From NCBI GenBank assembly GCA_045632605.1, contig JAZQXA010000015.1, positions 1 through 11,187 on the forward strand: a stretch of DNA of 11,187 nt. The letters are read 5' to 3'. Of the stretch, positions 6,577-11,187 are shown one piece after another. The position numbers and the translations under genes were made by a program. Under the pieces are notes generated by a model. It searched no databases. It saw only the letters and a list, made by a program, of their open reading frames with translations, and was not told where the DNA came from. This DNA comes from Flemingiibacterium sp045632605. Its GTDB lineage: Bacteria > Bacillota > Clostridia > Oscillospirales > CAG-272. The first letter of the stretch is position 1; each line of letters opens with the position of its first letter.

Positions 6577-8808
6577 ATGAATGATTCCGTTCAACTGAAT
6601 TATAATTTTGAACCGATTGCCGGACTTATCTCCATGCTTGAACGCACCGGCAAAAAATACGATATTGAAAAAATAAAACGCGCATTTATTGAAGCGGATA
6701 TGCTTCATGCAGGACAGTTCCGTGTAAGCGGAGATGCCTATATTTCCCACCCGATTGCCGTTGCGGAAATCGTTGCCGGACTTGAACTCGACACCGACTC
6801 AATTTGTGCGGCACTTTTACACGACACGGTTGAAGACTGTTCCGACAAGGTAAACTGCGAAAAAATACGTGAGGAATTCGGCGATGATGTTGCCATGCTC
6901 GTCGACGGTCTGACAAAGCTGGTTCAGCTTAAAATCGAAGACAAAGAGGAAGCAGAAATTGAGAATCTGCGTAAGATGTTCCTCGCGATGTCAAAGGATA
7001 TACGTGTAATTTTTATAAAGCTTTGCGACCGTCTGCACAATATGCGCACACTTGATGCGAAGCCGGAGCCTAAGCAGCGTGTAACCGCTCTTGAAACGAT
7101 GCACGTTTACGCCCCTCTTGCTCACCGACTCGGTATGCAGAGAATCAAACAGGAACTTGAGCGTCATGCGCTGTCCTATCTTGACCCGATCGGTTTTGAA
7201 GAGGTTCAGCGTGACATTGACAAAAAATACGGCAGTAACATAAACTTTATTGAAAACACCAAAGAAAATGTTGCGGCGAAGCTCTCTGACTACAGTGTAA
7301 AATTTACTCTTGAGGGACGCGTTAAATCGACATATTCCATCTACAAAAAGATGTATAATCAAAACAAGAGCTTCGACGAGATATATGACTTTTATGCGAT
7401 TCGTATAATCGTCGATACCGAGCTTGAATGTTATACTGTTCTCGGTATAATTCATGAGATGTATAAATCTCTGCCCGGACGCTTCAAGGATTATATATCC
7501 ACTCCGAAGCCGAATATGTACCGTTCGCTTCATACAACGGTTATCGGCCGCGACGGTATCCCGTTTGAAGTACAGATAAGAACCTGGGATATGCATCATA
7601 TCGCTGAATACGGTGTATGTGCTCACTGGAAATATAAGACCGGTTCAAATGCACAGGCTGATATCGACAACAAGCTCGAATGGATTGCCAAGCTGCTTGA
7701 CCCGGACACAGATATGCACGACTCCGACGAATTTCTGCGTTCGCTCAAAATTGATATGTTCCACGACGAAACCTTCGTATTTACGCCAAAGGGTGACGTT
7801 ATTGTATTGCCGCAGGGAGCAACGCTCATCGACTTTGCTTATGCTATTCATTCCGCAATCGGAAACAAGATGGTCGGTGCTAAGATAAACGGCGCAATTT
7901 CGACGATAGATTCATCACCAAAGAACGGAGATATCGTTGAAATCATCACCTCCGGCGCCTCAAGAGGACCGAGCCGCGATTGGCTTAAAATCGTTAAGAC
8001 CGGTGAGGCTCGAAGCAAGATTCGTCAGTGGTTCAAGAAAGAAAAACGAAGCGAAAACATTGTTGTCGGCAAGGCGGAGATTGAACGTGAGATTAAGAAA
8101 TATAACCGCTCGTATACCGAATCCCAGCTTGATGATATCGTAACCGCTGTTGCCACGAGAATCGGAATAAAGACCGCGGAAGACCTTTACAATACAATCG
8201 GTTATGGAGGACTTTCAATAACAAAGCTTGCGTCAAAGCTGCGTGACGAATTTGACCGTGTTGTTGAAGTACCTCAGCCGGAGGAAAAGATTACCGAGGT
8301 ATCACAGGTTAAGATAGTTGAAAAGCCGCACGCAAGTCACTCTCACGGCGGAATCGTTATCGACGGTGCTGACGGCTGTGCGGTCAAGTTTGCAAAATGC
8401 TGTAATCCGCTTCCCGGTGACAATGTTGTCGGATTCATCACAAAAGGCTTCGGCGTTTCGATTCACAAAGCCGACTGTCCGAATGTTCTTGCAGGAATGA
8501 AACGTGACGCTGACCGCGACAGATTCGTTTCTGCATGGTGGGAAGCCGGCGCAGAATGGGAAAAGTCAAACTATGAGGCATTTATTCAGATTTACTGCAA
8601 AGACACTCTCGGACTTCTCGCAAATGTTTCGGTTGCACTCGCTGATATGCGTGTGTCGATAATTTCAATCAATTCGCAAAAATGCCAGGGCGATTCCTCA
8701 ATTCTTAATCTCAGCATCGCCTGCAAAAATACAGACCATGTAAATTCGATCGTATCGCGCCTCAAGAGCATTTCTGGGGTTGTTGATGTGGTGCGCGGAT
8801 TTGCTTGA
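6577..8808 (+). CDS. relA: Bifunctional (p)ppGpp synthetase/hydrolase, Rel (RelA/SpoT family)
   Basis: 743 aa, full length for a long RSH enzyme. The hydrolase domain has the HD pair in ALLHDTVED (residues 79-87), with ISHP (56-59) and CDRLHNMRT (150-158). The synthetase domain has GRVKST (247-252), RFKD (302-305, the RxKD form of bifunctional Gram-positive Rel), PKPNMYRSLHTTV (310-322) and EVQIRT (331-336). C-terminal regulatory parts are TGS (about 393-458), a helical region, a Cys-rich zinc-finger-type segment (Cys 601, 608, 609, His 630, Cys 634) and an ACT domain (about 667-743). It sets alarmone levels during amino-acid starvation, sensed at the ribosome. AAGGA at 6562-6566 is 10 nt from ATG 6577 and too close to the in-frame GTG at 6568, so ATG 6577 is chosen. 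Confidence 0.97.
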   Translation: MNDSVQLNYNFEPIAGLISMLERTGKKYDIEKIKRAFIEADMLHAGQFRVSGDAYISHPIAVAEIVAGLELDTDSICAALLHDTVEDCSDKVNCEKIREEFGDDVAMLVDGLTKLVQLKIEDKEEAEIENLRKMFLAMSKDIRVIFIKLCDRLHNMRTLDAKPEPKQRVTALETMHVYAPLAHRLGMQRIKQELERHALSYLDPIGFEEVQRDIDKKYGSNINFIENTKENVAAKLSDYSVKFTLEGRVKSTYSIYKKMYNQNKSFDEIYDFYAIRIIVDTELECYTVLGIIHEMYKSLPGRFKDYISTPKPNMYRSLHTTVIGRDGIPFEVQIRTWDMHHIAEYGVCAHWKYKTGSNAQADIDNKLEWIAKLLDPDTDMHDSDEFLRSLKIDMFHDETFVFTPKGDVIVLPQGATLIDFAYAIHSAIGNKMVGAKINGAISTIDSSPKNGDIVEIITSGASRGPSRDWLKIVKTGEARSKIRQWFKKEKRSENIVVGKAEIEREIKKYNRSYTESQLDDIVTAVATRIGIKTAEDLYNTIGYGGLSITKLASKLRDEFDRVVEVPQPEEKITEVSQVKIVEKPHASHSHGGIVIDGADGCAVKFAKCCNPLPGDNVVGFITKGFGVSIHKADCPNVLAGMKRDADRDRFVSAWWEAGAEWEKSNYEAFIQIYCKDTLGLLANVSVALADMRVSIISINSQKCQGDSSILNLSIACKNTDHVNSIVSRLKSISGVVDVVRGFA

Positions 8809-8826
8809 TAAAATCAGGAGTTAACA

Positions 8827-9282
8827 ATGAAAGCTATATTACAGCGTGCAATTTCCGCTTCGGTTATTGCCGACGGAGAACCGGCAGGGAAAATTGAAAA
8901 CGGACTTCTTATTCTTCTCGGCGTTTTAAAGGGAGATGAAAAGACAGATGCTGACCTTTTAGCTGAAAAAATCAGCAAGCTTCGCATTTTTGACGATGCT
9001 GACGGCAAGCTCAATCTTTCGGTAAAGGATATCGGCGGCAGTGCACTTGTTGTTTCAAACTTCACGCTCGGTGCCGATTACCGAAAAGGAAACCGTCCCG
9101 ATTATTTTGCGGCAGAAGCACCGGCACGTGCAAACGAGCTTTACGAATATTTTTCCGATGCGCTTCGTGAACGCGGTATTCACACAGAAAACGGTGTCTT
9201 CGGGGCGGATATGAAAATAACATTTACCGCAGACGGTCCTGTTACGATTGATATGGACAGTTCCGTTCTCAAAAAACAGTGA
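8827..9282 (+). CDS. dtd: D-aminoacyl-tRNA deacylase
   Basis: 151 aa, the usual Dtd length. Dtd hydrolyses D-amino acids (and Gly mischarged on tRNA-Ala) from tRNA, protecting translation. Family hallmarks are the start MKAILQRA, LLILLGVLKGDEKTDAD (27-43), KISKLRIFDD (48-57), DYRKGNRPDY (84-93), GVFGADM (123-129) and the Gly-cis-Pro segment DGPVTI (136-141). Two signature positions differ from the common pattern: SQFTL reads SNFTL (Asn78), and NDGPVT reads ADGPVT (Ala135). The GP dipeptide itself is intact. CAGGAG 6 nt upstream supports the ATG. It is 18 bp from rel, matching the conserved rel-dtd pairing of Firmicutes. Confidence 0.94.
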   Translation: MKAILQRAISASVIADGEPAGKIENGLLILLGVLKGDEKTDADLLAEKISKLRIFDDADGKLNLSVKDIGGSALVVSNFTLGADYRKGNRPDYFAAEAPARANELYEYFSDALRERGIHTENGVFGADMKITFTADGPVTIDMDSSVLKKQ

Positions 9283-9298
9283 TTGGAAGTTCTGAAAA

Positions 9299-10846
9299 AT
9301 GTATTTAAAGATAAACGGAGATTTAAATAAATACTATCTGCAGACGATATGTATGCTCTATTTCCCCGGTGCGACATTTTCCGAAAGTGAGGATGAAACC
9401 GCAGAGGAAATGGCTGAATTCTGGCGACGCGACTTTGACGGGGCAGTGGAAGTATCCTGCCGTTTCACAAGTGTTGGATATACGGGATTTGGCAGAAAGT
9501 CTGTTAAATGCGGTGAGTTCCACGGCTTTGAAGAGGGGCTTTATGACCCATACACAAAAGCTTCCAAGATAGCAGCAGGCCTCGCAGCACTCGATGCGGG
9601 CTATGAAATGTTCGGCTGCCGTCCAGCCTGGGGAATACTGACGGGTATTCGTCCGGCGAAAATCGCCTCGGAGCTCATATCTGCCCGCGACGAAAACGGT
9701 GTTCGTATTTTCTCATCAGAAGCGGCACGAAATGTGCTTACAAGAGAGTATCTTGTAAGCCCAAAAAAGGCGGCGCTTGCCGTTGAAATCGCGAGAAGTG
9801 AACAAAAGGTCATTCGTCTTGCAGGCGACGAAAAGGAAACACGCACATGTTCGGTTTATGTGTCAATTCCGTTCTGCCCGACAAGATGCTCGTATTGCTC
9901 GTTTGTATCATATTCAACGAAGAAGCTTTTATCGCTTGTCCCCGACTATCTGCTTCGCATATGTGAGGATACACGTAAACTCCTTACATATCTTAGAGAG
10001 AGAGGATTCAAGGTTCTTACTGTTTATATCGGCGGAGGAACACCGACGACTCTTTCAGACGAACAGCTTGCAGTGCTTCTCGGTACAATTGCAGATAACA
10101 TCCCGATAAAGCGTCTGCATGAATTCACTCTTGAGGCGGGGCGTCCCGATACAATTACAAAGAAAAAACTCGAGGTTGCAAAAGAATTCGGCGTAAACCG
10201 TACCAGTATAAATCCGCAGACCATGAACGACAAGGTTCTTCGCGAAATCGGCAGACGGCATACGGTTTCCGATTTTATGAAAGCCTTTGATATTGCACGT
10301 CAGGTCGGAATTGAACAGATTAACACCGACCTTATTGCAGGACTTCCCGGCGACGGTTACCGCGGATTTTCGCGTTCGCTTGATAAAATACTCCGTCTTG
10401 CACCGGAGAATGTTACTGTACATACTTTCTGTGTAAAGAAATCTTCTGAAATTCTTCGCCTCGACACGGAAATATACAACCGTTCAGCCGACGAAACAGT
10501 TAAGGCGGTCGACTATTCGCAGGTAACTCTCAAAAATTCCGGATATCATCCGTATTATGTTTACCGTCAGAAGAACACAGTCGGAAATCTCGAAAATGTC
10601 GGATATTCTCAAAAGGGATACGACGGACTCTATAATGTGCTGATGATGGAGGAACTTCATTCAATTTTTGCTGTTGGTGCAGGAGCCGTTACAAAGCTTA
10701 TCAAAACCGATGATGACGGTAAAAAGTATATAGAGCGCATATATGAGCCAAAATATCCTTATGAATATCTCGCACAGAACAGCAGTGAAGCTATGGACGA
10801 TAAACTGCACCGCTGTGATGAATTCTTTAATTTTCAAGAAGCATAG
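9299..10846 (+). CDS. hemZ: HemZ-type radical SAM protein (coproporphyrinogen dehydrogenase-like)
   Basis: 515 aa, close to the HemZ family length. An N-terminal region of about 180 residues contains GILTGIRPAKIASE (112-125), typical of HemZ and absent from HemN/HemW. The radical SAM core then has SIPFCPTRCSYCSF (189-202) with the 4Fe-4S ligands Cys 193, 197, 200, GGGTPT (245-250), NRTSINPQTM, and NTDLIAGLPGD. The related enzyme HemN oxidatively decarboxylates coproporphyrinogen III without oxygen. HemZ was assigned the same reaction by homology, but many Clostridia that carry it lack a full haem pathway, so the true substrate is uncertain. GGAAG 9 nt upstream supports the start. It lies 16 bp after dtd, as commonly seen in Clostridia, although an MBL-fold gene often found between them is missing. 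Confidence 0.9.
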   Translation: MYLKINGDLNKYYLQTICMLYFPGATFSESEDETAEEMAEFWRRDFDGAVEVSCRFTSVGYTGFGRKSVKCGEFHGFEEGLYDPYTKASKIAAGLAALDAGYEMFGCRPAWGILTGIRPAKIASELISARDENGVRIFSSEAARNVLTREYLVSPKKAALAVEIARSEQKVIRLAGDEKETRTCSVYVSIPFCPTRCSYCSFVSYSTKKLLSLVPDYLLRICEDTRKLLTYLRERGFKVLTVYIGGGTPTTLSDEQLAVLLGTIADNIPIKRLHEFTLEAGRPDTITKKKLEVAKEFGVNRTSINPQTMNDKVLREIGRRHTVSDFMKAFDIARQVGIEQINTDLIAGLPGDGYRGFSRSLDKILRLAPENVTVHTFCVKKSSEILRLDTEIYNRSADETVKAVDYSQVTLKNSGYHPYYVYRQKNTVGNLENVGYSQKGYDGLYNVLMMEELHSIFAVGAGAVTKLIKTDDDGKKYIERIYEPKYPYEYLAQNSSEAMDDKLHRCDEFFNFQEA

Positions 10847-10882
10847 AATCAACCTTTTTTGTCCGAAAGGAAGCGTATATCA

Positions 10883-11187
10883 ATGATCAAATTAAATTCA
10901 CGTATTGGCTCCGAAAGCCAGAAACTCGATTTTATACGTGACTGTGAAAATAAGTTCAACAAGCAGCTTGAAGAAGTTTGCACCGAGGTTATTCGCGATG
11001 GAGTGAAAATTATCGCTTTATCCGGACCAACCTGCTCAGGCAAGACAACAACCGCCGCAAAGCTCACCGAGGAGCTCACTAAAAACGGTGCGGATGTTCA
11101 CCTTGTTTCGATTGATAATTTCTTCCGTGAACGTGACGTTCTCGACCGTGAAGCAATAATGCAGGATAAAAACATTGACTATGATTC
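10883..11187 (+). CDS. Uridine kinase / phosphoribulokinase-family P-loop kinase, 3' end cut by the window
   Basis: The frame from ATG 10883 is open to the window edge (101 codons plus 2 bases). It has the Walker A motif GPTCSGKTT (48-56) and the following VHLVSIDNFFRERD (72-85), which matches the 'SxDNFYxxR' region of the uridine kinase/phosphoribulokinase family. These kinases phosphorylate a nucleoside or sugar, usually uridine/cytidine in salvage. The stretch before the P-loop (about 45 residues) is too short to hold the TGS-like domain seen in some clostridial homologues. AAAGGA (10866-10871) lies 11 nt upstream. It follows hemZ by 36 bp without a terminator, so it probably belongs to the same operon. 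Substrate is not determinable from the visible part. Confidence 0.85.
   Translation, partial: MIKLNSRIGSESQKLDFIRDCENKFNKQLEEVCTEVIRDGVKIIALSGPTCSGKTTTAAKLTEELTKNGADVHLVSIDNFFRERDVLDREAIMQDKNIDYD

Noticed and set aside
6991..7626. 211-codon ORF antisense to rel
   Set aside because: It lies wholly within the rel synthetase/hydrolase coding region, shows no recognisable domain, and rel is unambiguous on the other strand.
10853..10870. CCTTT/AAAGG stem that could hide the ribosome binding site of the last gene
   Set aside because: Only 5 bp with an 8-nt loop; too weak to claim regulation.
10849..11079. Minus-strand ORF over the start of the last gene
   Set aside because: The plus strand encodes a clear Walker A kinase from 10883; the antisense frame is a shadow.

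Overview
The window looks like core chromosome of an anaerobic, low-to-moderate GC Firmicute of class Clostridia. My guess is a gut Oscillospirales-type lineage. The reasons are the recJ / rel / dtd / hemZ gene order, a bifunctional Rel, the alpha2-type glycyl-tRNA synthetase, a CCA-encoding tRNA gene, AAGGA/GGAGG ribosome binding sites and near-consensus sigma-A promoters. The taxonomic placement is inference from gene content, not a database match.

Left part (1-3627): the 3' end of a protein-tyrosine-phosphatase-like gene runs rightward and meets glyS head-on at a shared, probably bidirectional terminator (521-554). Reading leftward from a textbook sigma-A promoter (3121-3149) are an LCP (LytR-CpsA-Psr) cell-envelope protein and then glyS (glycyl-tRNA synthetase), with only 54 bp and no obvious terminator between them. 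They are probably one transcript. Upstream of these, also leftward, is a small four-helix-bundle (S23/IVP-like) protein with a TTG start and its own terminator-like hairpin.

Middle (3628-4062): a tRNA-Arg(CCG) gene reads leftward from its own extended -10 promoter. A roughly 260-bp divergent intergenic region separates it from the rightward operon. That region holds a perfect 14-bp palindrome and a near-consensus promoter (3993-4021).

Right part (4063 to the end): one tightly packed rightward operon of rseC-like, recJ, rel, dtd, hemZ and a uridine-kinase-family gene cut by the window edge. Gaps are -7, 13, 18, 16 and 36 bp. The products serve redox/membrane regulation (RseC-like), DNA repair (RecJ), the stringent response (Rel), translation quality control (Dtd), radical-SAM porphyrin chemistry or a related reaction (HemZ), and nucleoside salvage. 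The recJ-rel-dtd backbone is widely conserved in Firmicutes, but apt, usually between recJ and rel, is absent here.

I found no CRISPR array, insertion sequence, prophage or clearly novel multi-gene system. The most interesting points are modest: a possible read-through arrangement of tRNA-Arg and the four-helix-bundle gene, altered signature residues in Dtd and in the LCP protein, and unexplained palindromic DNA in the divergent intergenic region.
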